Positions 45,432-55,799 of a DNA stretch of 64,000 bases are shown one piece after another. Under the pieces are notes generated by a model that searched no databases, was not told where the DNA came from, and saw nothing but the letters and a program-made list of their open reading frames with translations. How positions within the stretch are numbered: the stretch's first letter is position 1; each line of letters starts with the position of its first letter. The position numbers and the translations under genes were made by a program. The stretch comes from Isoetes taiwanensis (lineage: Eukaryota; Streptophyta; Lycopodiopsida; Isoetales; Isoetaceae): the NCBI GenBank assembly GCA_021234155.1, contig JAJEKV010000013.1:13681877-13745876 (forward strand), in the 5' to 3' direction.

Positions 45432-46531
45432 AGTACGTGTGGGCCTCCCTGATGCTGATGGGAAAGTCCTAAGTCTTCCGGTCGATGAAGTCATCGAGAT
45501 TGGGCTGCTGGCATAGAAGGTGCAAGAGTTCGTCCACCCTGTAACCTCTGTCTCTGCACTCCGAGAGGTTCTCTATATCATGGAGTGTGAGATACTCCTC
45601 TCCTTGGATGATGACCGGGGTTAGACTGGTGATGCCTAGCCCAAGTGGAGGGGATGTCCCTGTTACTCTCATTCCTTCTTCGAAGCTTGGAAGATCCTCT
45701 TATGCTTGCTGCCTTTCTTGTATGGGGTCGACGTCGATAATGTCTTCCATGTCGTATCCGTGTTCTTCCTCTGCCTCTTCCTCCTGTTCTGACTCCTCGT
45801 ACTCGAGGAGCATTTGCTCTTCTTCGCCTGCTTTTGTGGCCATGGGTTCAATCTCCAGAGGCTGAACGGAGGGTTCTGCTATCTGGGTTTGGGCTCTTTG
45901 GGACAAAAAGATAGCTACAACTATAGTATAGGAGGAATATCTCTTCCTAATTATGGATATAGTCATGTAATATGGCACGCGAGCAGCTTTATTTTCTAGG
46001 TACTTGTCTATATTTGGGATATCATTCAGCGCTGCACGGAGGGCTGTTCTAGGTGCAAAATATCCTATGCATTGGGGAAGTTCTACTAGAGAAAGTCCTA
46101 TCTTGGCATGGAACTCGGTCATGATCTCTTGGTAAAAAGATGTGGCATTTATGGTGGCATACACATCGATCTCCTTTTGAAAATAATGAAGATGGAGTTG
46201 ATGTCAGCCTCAGCCACATGAGCAGAAGTGGCCATGATGCTGATGCTGATGCGGCTGGGGTTATCAAACAGATCTAGAAGCGCCTCTGGGAGCTGAAAGA
46301 TCACCTTGAAGTGAGGAGTGACAGAGTAAGATGCAAATGAGGGTTGTGGTCATATTTATAGGCAAAACCCTAATCTAAGAAATTTTGGGGTTTGGGAATA
46401 TCTGTCACTTCAAGGTCCTGCTATGCAATTGATAGATAATTTAGGTTAAAGAGTACATCCTAAGGGTCCTATTGCAACAAATTCATCTAATTTGGAGGTA
46501 GTTGGGATGAATTTGGGCCATTTTAATCTGA

Positions 46532-46978
46532 CCACTCACACAGTGCGCGAGAGGCAAAGAACCCTAAGGGTCTATCTATAGGTCTGGGAATTTTAGGGTT
46601 TGGACCTGTAATTTCATGTTGTACCATTCTCTAAAGCATTAATGTTTGCTAAATTAATACATTGGGTTCCTTCAGGCAAAAAGTACCTACCACTCACACA
46701 GTGCGCGAGAAGCATTCTCAAAACTTTTGGAAATGCCCAGGGCGCACTCTGTGAGGGGTCACTTCTTTTTTACTCAAACTTTCATTTTGTAAGCAGTTTC
46801 TTAGTGTTATAACATACATTCCTAGCTCAAATTCAAGCTTTAAGCTACTCTGAGCTATCAGATTACTCTAATTATGCATCTAACTAGGTCAAAATGGGTC
46901 AACCACTCACACAGTGCGCGAGAAGCATTCTCAAAACTTTTGGAAATGCCCAGGGCGCACTCTATGAGGGGTCACTTC
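46532..46978. repeat. Spaced direct repeats with hairpin potential in a retroelement leader
   Basis: A 76-base unit occurs at 46,690-46,765 and 46,903-46,978 with one mismatch (period 213). Its first 21 bases also occur at 46,532. Within a unit CTCACACAGTGCGC pairs with GCGCACTCTGTGAG, giving a 14-base stem (one mismatch) with an intervening loop. It lies between the primer-binding site and the unknown ORF on the minus strand. Confidence 0.85.
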
Positions 46979-46989
46979 CTAATGGCCAG

Positions 46990-47149
46990 ATTTTTTTCCG
47001 GATTTTTCTACCATTCTTCCTAACTTAACATTATTCTACTTTACTGCACGAAGGATTGGATTATTTTTTTTTCCAGTTTTTTGAGGTTCATGCTTGGGTT
47101 GCTATTCCCAAGGTTGGAAGTCTACTGTTAGTCCTAACAGGGAATGGTC
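46990..47149. other. Leader sequence, no feature recognised
   Basis: AT-rich, with a poly-T run near 47,066-47,075. Confidence 0.3.
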
Positions 47150-47340
47150 AGTGCCCGATCTTGGAGAAAGCTCCGACCAACGATTCATGCACTAGTCATA
47201 GGTCGGTCCGAAGAAAAAGAGCCTTCGAGTGTACATAAGATTGAATTCTATGCATTATTCCTGGGTAGCTCAGTGGTAGAGCGGTCGGTTGTTAACCGAT
47301 TGGTCGTAGGTTCAAATCCTACCCAAGGAGATCCATATTT
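47150..47340 (+). other. Plastid-derived insert (nuclear plastid DNA)
   Basis: The tRNA inside is plastid-type, and the bases just before it (GATTGAATTCTATGCATTAT) resemble plastid sequence upstream of trnN as I remember it. The left limit is a guess. The right limit is before the primer-binding site at 47,351. Confidence 0.55.
47259..47330 (+). tRNA. trnN-GUU: tRNA-Asn (GUU), plastid type, probably a nuclear pseudo-copy
   Basis: The 72-base sequence folds as a tRNA: D arm GCTCAGTGGTAGAGC, anticodon stem-loop GTCGG-TTGTTAA-CCGAT with anticodon GTT, and T arm GTAGG-TTCAAAT-CCTAC. The acceptor stem has one mismatch (G5 opposite A68), a sign of decay. The body GTGGTAGAGCGGTCGG...TTAACCGATTGGTCGTAGG is that of plastid trnN. 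No CCA is encoded. Plastid genes lack nuclear pol III context, though A- and B-box-like sequences (GGTTCAAATCC) are present, so weak expression is not excluded. Confidence 0.9.
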
Positions 47341-47350
47341 CCAAGATCAT

Positions 47351-47362
47351 GCTCTGATACCA
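47351..47362 (-). promoter_or_regulatory. Primer-binding site of LTR X copy 2
   Basis: The minus strand reads TGGTATCAGAGC, complementary to the initiator tRNA-Met end, one base from CGCA, the LTR 3' edge at 47,364. It marks 47,364 rightward as a 5' LTR and everything to the left as element interior. Confidence 0.85.
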
Positions 47363-47363
47363 C

Positions 47364-48555
47364 TGCGACGTCCTCTACTTCGTCTACGATGCTCCCAGCG
47401 TATCGGAAGGCAGAGTTCAACCCCGGGGCCATCCACCTGACACCAATAGGTCATTTGTCCCGTCTTCCCTCTGGACCGTCCTAGCTGCGGATGCGTGAGT
47501 ACATATAAGCACATGACATCAATATATAAACAGAGTCACCTCGAAGGGTGACTACACCATAACATACATGTAATAACACATCAACAATATCATCATCACA
47601 TGGGGAATCCTACCAAATGGCTCAATATATAAACAGAGTCACCTCGAAGGGTGACTACACCATAACATACATGTAATAACACATCAACAATATCATCATC
47701 ACATGGGAAATCCTACCAAATGGCTCAGACTCCAGGGTATGGACTGACGGCTTGGGCCTCCAGAAGTCATTGCAGACGGAGTTAATAAGAATGGACTGGG
47801 CTGGCATAGGAACATGGCTGTTGGGTAGTCCGCTCCATCCGCCCCTCCCATGCACACTTTGCAGAATAGGTTGAAGAGTCTAGGGACTGGACCGTAGCCT
47901 GCCAGGTACGTAGCCAGAGGGGCTACTGCTGGGTTGCATCTCCCCAGTCCCGATGAGGCAGAAGGAGAGTCACCTTCCCTCCAGAGGCATGCATGCCCAT
48001 CACAGGTGGCTAGAGAGCCACTGCCCGTATTCGCCTTGAACCTCATTGAAGATGATGTATCACCCAAGAGGTGTCGAGCTCATGCCTTGCCACACGTAGT
48101 GGCAAGCCATTAAGCCTAGCCCACTAAGATCCCCGGTAGGCTTTACACACCAGAGGGATCAATTAATGATGGGACCGGTCCCCCTTATTCCACCGGTCTA
48201 GCCCCGCCACTCACAACCAGGCAGGCTCTTGTACACGGGCCGCATTAATTGGAATGAGGTTATCTAGGATCATCTGCTACTGAAGGTTTCAGGGTCTCTA
48301 CCCCCCTTCCCACATACACAAGAGAGCATAGAATGGAACATCATCATCATCAAATAACTGAAATACTGAATAAGATCTAATATATCTTACCTAAACATAC
48401 ATGGTTAGGCTCCTTCGTTACGGCTAGTGATCTTAGGATCTACAAGGCTGCTAAGACTGATCTAACATACTATCCTAGCTCATTGCTGGGCTAAGAGTCG
48501 ACTTTGCACAACAGAATCGCAGGTTACCTGATCCTTGGCTTGCTCCAGGGAGGCC
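47364..48555 (-). repeat. LTR block X, copy 2 (5' LTR)
   Basis: It is related to 16,820-17,840. The primer-binding site adjoins its left edge. Its right part matches copy 1 to CTTGGCTTGCTCCAG, then lacks 131 bases present in copy 1 before both resume at GCCAAAATGCGAAAATGG. The 5' TG edge is not fixed. Confidence 0.7.
47521..47726. repeat. Two 103-bp tandem repeats in LTR X copy 2
   Basis: AATATATAAACAGAGTCACC begins at 47,521 and 47,624. The units are nearly identical (GGGG against GGGA before AATCC). Copy 1 at 17,028 has only a partial unit, so the duplication is specific to copy 2. Confidence 0.9.
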
Positions 48556-48589
48556 AAAATGCGAAAATGGAAAAGGTTTAGGGGTTCCC

Positions 48590-48925
48590 CTTTTGTTCCT
48601 TACACATGAACTTTTAGGGGTATTGCCACTTGGCAAAGGAGTTTAATTGCATATGTTTAATATACATGTGCAACATATGAGGTTGCCCCCTAGGCGCAAC
48701 TCTTTACGGCTCTCAAGTACTTCCCATGGTGACATGTACGTGTGACGTGGCAGTATAATATACGTATTCGGATCGTATATTATGCTGGAACGTCACAAGT
48801 TCTTGTTGCCAAATATCATATCCTTAGTTTTGTCTGATTGATTGGCAGATCCTTACAGATTTTAAATTCTTACATATTATAAGTTCTTACCAATTGCTAG
48901 TTTCACCTAGGCTTCTATTATTCAT
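48590..48925. repeat. Single monomer of the 344-bp repeat
   Basis: ACATGAACTTTTAGGGG through GTTTCACCTAGGCTTC matches 18,424-18,767, with a short deletion near 48,618. Confidence 0.8.
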
Positions 48926-49060
48926 CACATTCTTTCTTTCTGTGTTTTTGTCTCATTTATCCCTGAAAAAATAATAACAAAAGCAACAACATGGAACTAA
49001 CCTGGTGAATGCTTTGATCTTCCAATCATCTTGCATGTCTTGGATCTTCAAGCTCTTCAA

Positions 49061-49072
49061 GCTCTGATACCA
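49061..49072 (-). promoter_or_regulatory. Primer-binding site of LTR block Y, copy 2
   Basis: The minus strand reads TGGTATCAGAGC, two bases from the block Y edge at 49,075, exactly as in copy 1. Confidence 0.8.
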
Positions 49073-49719
49073 ATTGAAAGAAACCCAAGAGAGAGAAGCC
49101 AAAGATATACTATCTAATACTTCTCCTTTTATTATGTAATTTAAAAAATGGTACAAAAGAGGACATAAGTCCCAAAATGAAAAGCCATGTCTCAAAAGAC
49201 ATGTACAAAAGTATAAATATAGTATATTATAATCTACTATATATTCCTACCATGATCATGGTTTCTTACATTAAGCTTGGCCTCTATGACAATAAAAAGA
49301 AATCCCAAGCTCAAAAGAATCTCAAACGTGATCTTTCTGTGCTAGGCATCTAAGAAAGGATAGACTATTACACAAGTACAATTAAATTGAGTGCATAATC
49401 ATTTTTCTTATATTCCATGAAGAAGGTAAATTACATCATAAAGGAGGCTTTTGAATTAGAAGTTGGAATCCCCAACAAATAATAATAGTTGCGAATTCTA
49501 AAAGGCAAATTCTCTTCTAGACACAAAGTTGAGATTTCCATCCAAAATCAATAATATGTATTGCGACTTCTCTTTTAAGCACAAACCAATAATAAGAATT
49601 GCAACTTTTGGAAAGAAGGATAACTTCCCTTGTGAATACAAAATTGAGATCCCCAACCAATGATAAGTGCTGCAATTTTTAAAATTTGTACGATCCTTCT
49701 GCAAGATCTTTCTATTATT

Positions 49720-50821
49720 TTATTTTTTTTGAAGAACGTGGTTTACTTCATATTATACACTCAAACTATTACAAAGTACTTCCAGAAGTAAGAAATGTCC
49801 CTGAAGCATCGATCACTTTTAGATGATCACTCCATATTGGAATTTTAATACGATCAGGCCAATTGGAGATCTGAAAGCAATTATACAACTTCTTACGAAT
49901 TTCTTGAAGCACTACCTGAGAAGAAATACACTTACCATAAAAGACCTTTCTTCGCCTTCGCTTCCATACACTCCATATCAGGGTTGCCCTTAAGGCCATA
50001 TCTGCATAGGCATGATTTAGAAGGTGAGGCGAATCATAAGCTTTCTATATTAATTGTGTAGGCGATTACTTTTTGCGACTTGAACTGTTTCATAGAAACT
50101 CTGGCGAACCTTGCCAACGTTAGTGTGGTAATTGAAATAAATAAATTAGATGTCAATTCACATACAACTTACAGGATTAAGGAAACCTATTATGTTTAGC
50201 AAAATTTGAGTAGTTGTTGATTTTTTGAGTATGCTACTATGGTCCACTAGAGCTAGCAAACAATTATTTGATCTACAATGGTGTTAAGGGGATAATCTAT
50301 GATCCTAAACACTGAGATCCATGGAACTGGAGGCGAAACTCTAGATCTGAGCTTAAGAATGCATGGCTAATTTAAGAAAGGCAGGCGGATGAAATGGTAA
50401 AACTTTGGCGAAAGAATATAATTTATTTTCAATAGTAACCTATTCAGCTTTAGTATCTCATTTTCGAAAATATTCAAAATATAGCCATTTGGCTATAAAT
50501 AGCCCCTTAAGGGCAACCCTGCTCCATATTATCCAAGACTTTGCCATGTGAAATGCAATCCTTTTAGAAGCAGTCCACTGATTTGGATAAATACCCAAAA
50601 GAAAGTGCTGACTATCCAAAGATACTCCAAAAAGAGAATGCAGCCAGGACCTAAGACTACTCAGCTCTGCACACAAATATAAACAGTGCTCCAATGTTTC
50701 AATGCACCGCTCACACATTGGGCAAAGTGGGCTTACTCCCGGCTTAAAGCGATGGACCATGCGATGAATCACCTGCCAAAGTAGAACATTTACCTTTAAT
50801 CCTTTCTAAAGTAGAACATTT
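49720..50821 (-). mobile_element. 5'-truncated L1-type LINE insertion in block Y
   Basis: It is flanked by a 14-base target duplication ATCTTTCTATTATT (49,706-49,719; 50,822-50,835); the undisturbed site is at 19,909-19,925. A tail of AAAAAAAATAAAA sits at the left, so the insert reads on the minus strand. It encodes the zinc-binding RT C-terminus (CPMCERCIETLEHCLYLC, 50,772-50,522), interrupted by a hAT element, then VWKRRRRKVFYGKCI (49,970-49,769). It is the same family as 25,041. Confidence 0.9.
49979..50521 (-). mobile_element. Non-autonomous hAT element, copy 2
   Basis: It is 543 bp, inverted relative to the copy at 44,885, with the same CAGGGTTGCCCTTAAGG ends and an exact 8-base duplication CTCCATAT (49,971-49,978; 50,522-50,529). 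It inserted into the LINE coding sequence. High identity to copy 1 suggests recent activity. Confidence 0.95.
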
Positions 50822-50995
50822 ATCTTTCTATTATTCTAATCCTTTAATCGTCTAAGTCTTTTTTGTTTAAATCTTTCCTGTAAAAGCTTCATGAAACAAT
50901 ATATTTAGCACTGTTTCTTCAAACTAATTATTAAAACCTTTTTGCACAAATAACTGACCTGCCATCAAATCTCTGATCTGTATGAATTGGAACTT

Positions 50996-53149
50996 AAGTT
51001 TATGGAATGAACATGCTAACATGTTTCTTCATGCCAAGATACAACGTTTTTCGATATATCTCTTCCATCAAATGCTGTTATAAATGAAATTGGAACTTGA
51101 GTCTATGAAAATGAACCTATAGTGATAAATTGAAGGAAATTTTTCGTGATCTGCTCTTGAAGAAGCCGATCCATCTTTTTTTTTTTTGAACTTTCCCGTC
51201 TTCTAGCCTGTCACTGCATCACAACCTCATTTGTTGCCCCAAATTGCGAGCCGAGAATACCTCCACCCAGATTAAAACCCTCCCCTTGAGATTTGGAGTC
51301 TTAGTCTAAGATGCATTATCGACTCGCAGGTCAAGAATATGCCTTCCTGACTAGTCAGTCAGGATAGCTTAAGTGGTTTAGTTTGGGTTGAAGCTTAAGA
51401 GACTAGTCTTGATAAAGGCATATTTTCGAGTAGCGAGTCAAGATTATGCCTTCTCGACTAGGCAGTCGGGGAAGCCTATTCTCCAAGTCATGAAGCCCTT
51501 TGTGCAAGGCATGACATCATTTGAGTTTAAAGATTCCACAAAGATCCATCTGCAATCGCCATTTTTATTTTCTTTTGTTTCTTTAGGGTTCTCAGTTCTT
51601 AAAAAGAATATAGAGTGCATCTAAATAGAGTTTTCGAACCTAAAATATCTTAAGATAGTAAACGTAAGCACATCTCAATAAAAGTCTTTAGTAATATACT
51701 TAGTGGATGTGGTGGAACAAGAAGCATCATCCATATCTGGTTTGATCTTCAAACAGGCACTCGTAAGTCTGGAATAAGGGTTTGATGGATTGGAAAAGGG
51801 ATAAAGTTAGACCCTCAAAAAACTATAAAAATAGAAAGAAGGTAAGAATAGACTGCAAAATCCCAAAACAAAACTAAACAGACTTAAAAAATTTACTGAA
51901 TTGTGCTCACTTGCTTCTGAAGCTATATCGTCCTTTTAGAAGCAATGTGGAGTTCGATTTTGACCACGCCGGATGAAGCGCCTCGATCTGTGGATCAATC
52001 CACTGTCATGTATAGGGTATCAGTAGGAGTTAAGCAAGAATCGCTTCGATCGTCCAGAAGTCCGACAAGAAAAAAGAAGAAGTCGGGAAAGGAAGAAGAA
52101 GTCGAGCAAGAAGAAAGGTAAACGAAGGAAGTTTGGTAAAGTGGTCAAGAAATAGTCAACAGTTATAATGGGCCGCCCCTCAAGCCGGGCAATATTTAAT
52201 ATTGTATAATGTTGGCAAACATATGGTTTGCCCATACGCCATGTCATCAGACGCGGCGGCGACATGGGGACGACAGGTGACATGGGCTAAAATTATTGAT
52301 TATAGTTACAGTTACTAGGATATCACACTATAATTATAGTTTTAGCGATATGATTCTGCTCGCATTTTTCAAATTTTTTTTTTTTTTGATAATGCTAATT
52401 GCTCCATCATTTTAAATGTGGCAATTCTTGAATCATTTTTAATATATCATTTTTGAAAGTTTTTGGTATATTTAGGGAACGGTTTCAATTGAAGTAGAAA
52501 ATTGCAAGGGAAGTATTAAACAATGCTCTAGGCTGGAGTGGAGGAAGTTGGAATGCTTGCCAGTGCACTGATGCAATGAGACAATTTTTGCAGAGGATAT
52601 CATAACTACAATGGATCCATTAGATAATATGAATGATTAGAGACTTGGGGCCAAAAGGACTAGAAGAGAGAAGTGCTTACAAAGGGAAGAAAGTAGGGCA
52701 ACGACCAAAGAAAACCTGGAAGCGATCATGGGATGAGATTGTTTCTATCTCGATTGCACAATTTCAATATAGTGTGGATGACCTAGTTGAAATAAGATCT
52801 TAATACATTGGACAACTTTAAAAGGGATAAGATTAACTTCATCTACTCATTGTGTGGAAATCCCTACTATGATGATGTGCAGGGATATTGCTTTATCAGT
52901 TGAAGGGCCAGAGGATATGTATGAGAGCATGAAGAGGGCTTCTTGGCATGAGCAAGACATCATTTTATAGATAATGGGAACATGCTAGAAGAGAAGCTAA
53001 CGTGTTCCTTTATGGAAATGCACTCACTTTGAAACCTAGAGCAAACTCTTTGAGGGCCATTGTAGTCTTTGAAACTTTGTAAGGTACATGTCTCAATCTA
53101 AACCTCATAAGTCCAAAGGAACGAGCATGGTGTTAGAGTAGTTCAAAGA
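50996..53149. other. No gene recognised
   Basis: Two imperfect copies of a 48-base unit (TCAAGA(A/T)TATGCCTTC(C/T)(T/C)GACTAG) lie at about 51,332 and 51,429. The minus frame 52,283-52,020 is Phe/Leu/Ser-rich without a domain. 52,560-53,100 has plus-strand fragments such as a Lys/Arg-rich run but many stops. Confidence 0.35.
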
Positions 53150-53383
53150 GTGTTACTACATCATTATGATAGGGAATAAATTACTAATCACATATTTCTT
53201 ATTAGCCATAGTGGCTTTAGCTAAACTTGTTCGAGATTAATCCCAAAACTTTATGTGGTTTAGCTAAACTCTACATATTTTTGCCCTCATACTTTCTAAT
53301 GTTTAGCTAAACTAATCCAAATTTATCCCAAAACATTCTGTGATGTGGCGAACGGAAAACATTAAGTTAAAATTACTATATTA
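53150..53383. mobile_element. TIR element copy 2, truncated by a Helitron end
   Basis: It matches 20,107-20,333 closely, then stops abruptly at ACTATATT-A, where CTAGTTATGGTGCCCGG begins. The intact copy reads ACTATATTATTTTC, so the break is between A and T. Confidence 0.75.
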
Positions 53384-53412
53384 CTAGTTATGGTGCCCGG
53401 GGGCTTTAGTAA
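53384..53412 (-). mobile_element. Helitron 3' terminus on the minus strand
   Basis: On the minus strand the sequence ends GCCCCCGGGCACCATAACTAG followed by host T: a short GC-rich hairpin and CTAG, as at 57,196. It lies exactly at an A/T dinucleotide of the broken TIR element, the Helitron target. The other end was not found. Confidence 0.6.
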
Positions 53413-55799
53413 CGATTTTGAAGGGAAGGGGTGGTTGTTAGGTTGTTGGCTAGGAAATGTTGCAATTATTTTTATGGTTGGAGATCGATCTACAACTGGT
53501 GTGAGTCGATTAGTGGTGAGATGATTTAATTTTGCTAGATTTTATAAATTTTGATATAGGAATCTTCAATTTAAGGTGACATTGAGCCCTACAGGATGTA
53601 GAAGAAGCGAATGAAATAGAAGTATAAAAGGAAGATAATTCTAGTGACGTGAAAACTTTGTGAACTGTAAGCCTAAACTGACACTCTTGAATGCAACAAT
53701 CAGTATACTCTTTAGTAGTCAATGGATTTTTATTAATATGTACTTATTCTCAATATGGCTACAACTGTTTCCATGTTGCAAGGCACATTATGTGGTGTTA
53801 GAATGTGATTGTCTAAGATAACGTAGGTCGTGAAGAAGTTTACGTGATACGAATTATGCACGGATATGATCTAGCAGTGAAGATCGAAATGATGAATCAT
53901 CATTTCAGTTCTGTCGTTAGGAAAAGTATGAGACGAAGAAACCCTAAAAAACTATGCAAGAATGGCCTCTTCATAATTCTAAAGTGGTGGCCTTGTGAGT
54001 TGATATTTATGTGACGTTGCATTGTCATGCATGAAATTATACTCACAATATAAGTATGTGAAGCTGAAGCTGCTTGTCAATGTTGATCAAAGATCACCTA
54101 GGTATGTAAGTTGGAAAAAATTACTTCAAAATTGAAGATAGGGGGCTATAAAAGTTGACCACTAAGTATGTAGGAAGGCAAGAAGTAAACTGGAATATTT
54201 TAAATCACCATCGAACTCATATGGGTGTATGAATTTGGTAACTCTATGCATTTGGAGTTAGAATCATTTGTCACAATCCCTCTAATGCTCGAAACAAAAT
54301 AAGCATGCTTATCTCAAGTCCTTCAAAAAAAAAAACAAGGTGCTGCGCACGGAGGGTTGCCCTCCATGGCCGGAGGGTGAAGTGGCTTAAATCATAGTTC
54401 GAAGTCATGTTTTGACCAATTCAAATTGTTACTTCAAGACAATAGAATACTTGATAACATACGAAACAATGTATGAAGCCTATGCAGATTCATGAATGCT
54501 ATCACTCCACCATTGAGTTTTCCAAGAGGCCTTTAAATCCTCCATGGGTTTGAAACGGCATCGTACATAGCTTTGAGAGGATCTTATAACGGTTAATTTG
54601 ATAGAAATGGTTTTGCAGAACATCCATGGATTTCGCATTACCAAAGCTCTCAAATATTTCCTCTCATTTTCCAGAATGAGATGCAATAGATTGCTACCAG
54701 TCTTAGAGAAATCCCATGCGACTAGAAGCTTGATCCTTGCCCTGCCAGTTACCTCCGTGGACTGCATATATTGCCTCCGTGGACTGCAATATTTTTGTAG
54801 CTTTCGCAACACCATTGTGATTATTATTTTGGTCGCCAATATAATATACTATTTGCATTGTTTTGAATATCTGAATTGCAAGACCATTGTGATTATGTTT
54901 TTAGTCACCAATATATTATATGCATTGTTTTGAATATCTGAAATGGATTGTTATGTCATTATCTCCAACCTAGGTTGTAACTCATGTTTTCAACTTCCAT
55001 GTCAAATGTCAAAATTTTGAAAGAAAGATTTATTACAGTATTACCATTGATGCACATCTTTATCAACAAAATTTCCCACGTTACCAAAGTGACTTAAGTG
55101 GATCTAGCCTTGGTATTCCTGTGTTGCATTGCCTGACAAAAACATGCATGTCAAGGGCAGTATTATAACCAGAATTTAATTATCATAGGCTAGTAAATTG
55201 TAACAATGAACAATAGAAATAAAGCCATCTTCATTAAATGGTGCTTGGCATCACGTTCCTCAACAATGTTCTCAATATAAAGGACCATTCAATGTCTCTA
55301 ACTTTGGAATTTGATAGACTACAGTAGTAATTTAGTGAACATGTCCCACATCATAGACATGCAAAAAAAGCTCTAAACATTTTAAATAAAAGAAATCTGA
55401 AAACTGAATTAAGGAGATACAAGCTTTAATAATGCTCAAAATATGAAACTATTTGGATTTTGTGCCTTCAAGCTGCATTCTAAGATATAAATAAAGAGCT
55501 ATTGCATCTTTATCAAGCTTACCAATCCTTGCAATCCAAGTGTATTGCTTGGTTTTGGAACCTTGCCAAATGCAGAGTTTGCATTAGAAAACCTAGCAAA
55601 TGAATGAATGGGATGGTTAGCCAAGGAAAGAGAAGAGTACAATGCATTTTTTATCATGAAGGGATGCACTCTCAAGGTCTTCCTAGTGGCTGCATTCCTG
55701 ATGCGTGCACTCTCAAGTTATAAGCAAGATCTCAGATACAACATCATGAAGCCATTCTCCTTCATCATATACTCCATGTATACCAAATAGGAAGGATAA
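53413..55799. other. Unassigned sequence, possibly Helitron interior
   Basis: No known domain. A tandem duplication of about 73 bases (ATTGCATTGTTTTGAATATCTGAA core) is at 54,810-54,950. The frame 54,839-54,480 (minus) is open for 119 codons, basic, unrecognised. A nine- to ten-base A run at 54,328 precedes AAGGTGCTGCG. Confidence 0.35.

Larger units (their letters stand above)
44186..46348 (-). pseudogene. Long unknown ORF upstream of gag, broken by stops and a hAT element
   Basis: Four open pieces on the minus strand (46,164-45,700; 45,672-45,469; 44,837-44,550; 44,635-44,186) belong to one ancestral frame. The first two are separated by a single in-frame TAA (45,697-45,699 area), the second and third by an in-frame TAG plus the hAT insertion, and the last two by a frameshift near 44,640. 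The frame can be traced upstream to about 46,330 with one more shift. Discounting the hAT, about 530 codons existed. The N-terminal part is mixed alpha/beta-like (EFHAKIGLSLVELPQCIGYF), the middle strongly acidic (EEEEEAEEEHGYDMEDIIDV-like composition), and the C-terminal part has IALSVFDFAVPYGRHGRLAV. No family recognised. Confidence 0.65.
49075..50995 (-). repeat. LTR block Y, copy 2, interrupted
   Basis: It matches 19,272-20,095, with a LINE insertion at 49,720-50,821 and a deletion of about 60 bases near 49,535. Similarity ends at GTATGAATTGGAACTTAA (about 50,995). Confidence 0.7.

Noticed and set aside
46532-46978. Spaced repeats as a possible CRISPR array
   Set aside because: Three uneven copies, long spacers, no cas genes and a plant nuclear context; they fit a retroelement leader.
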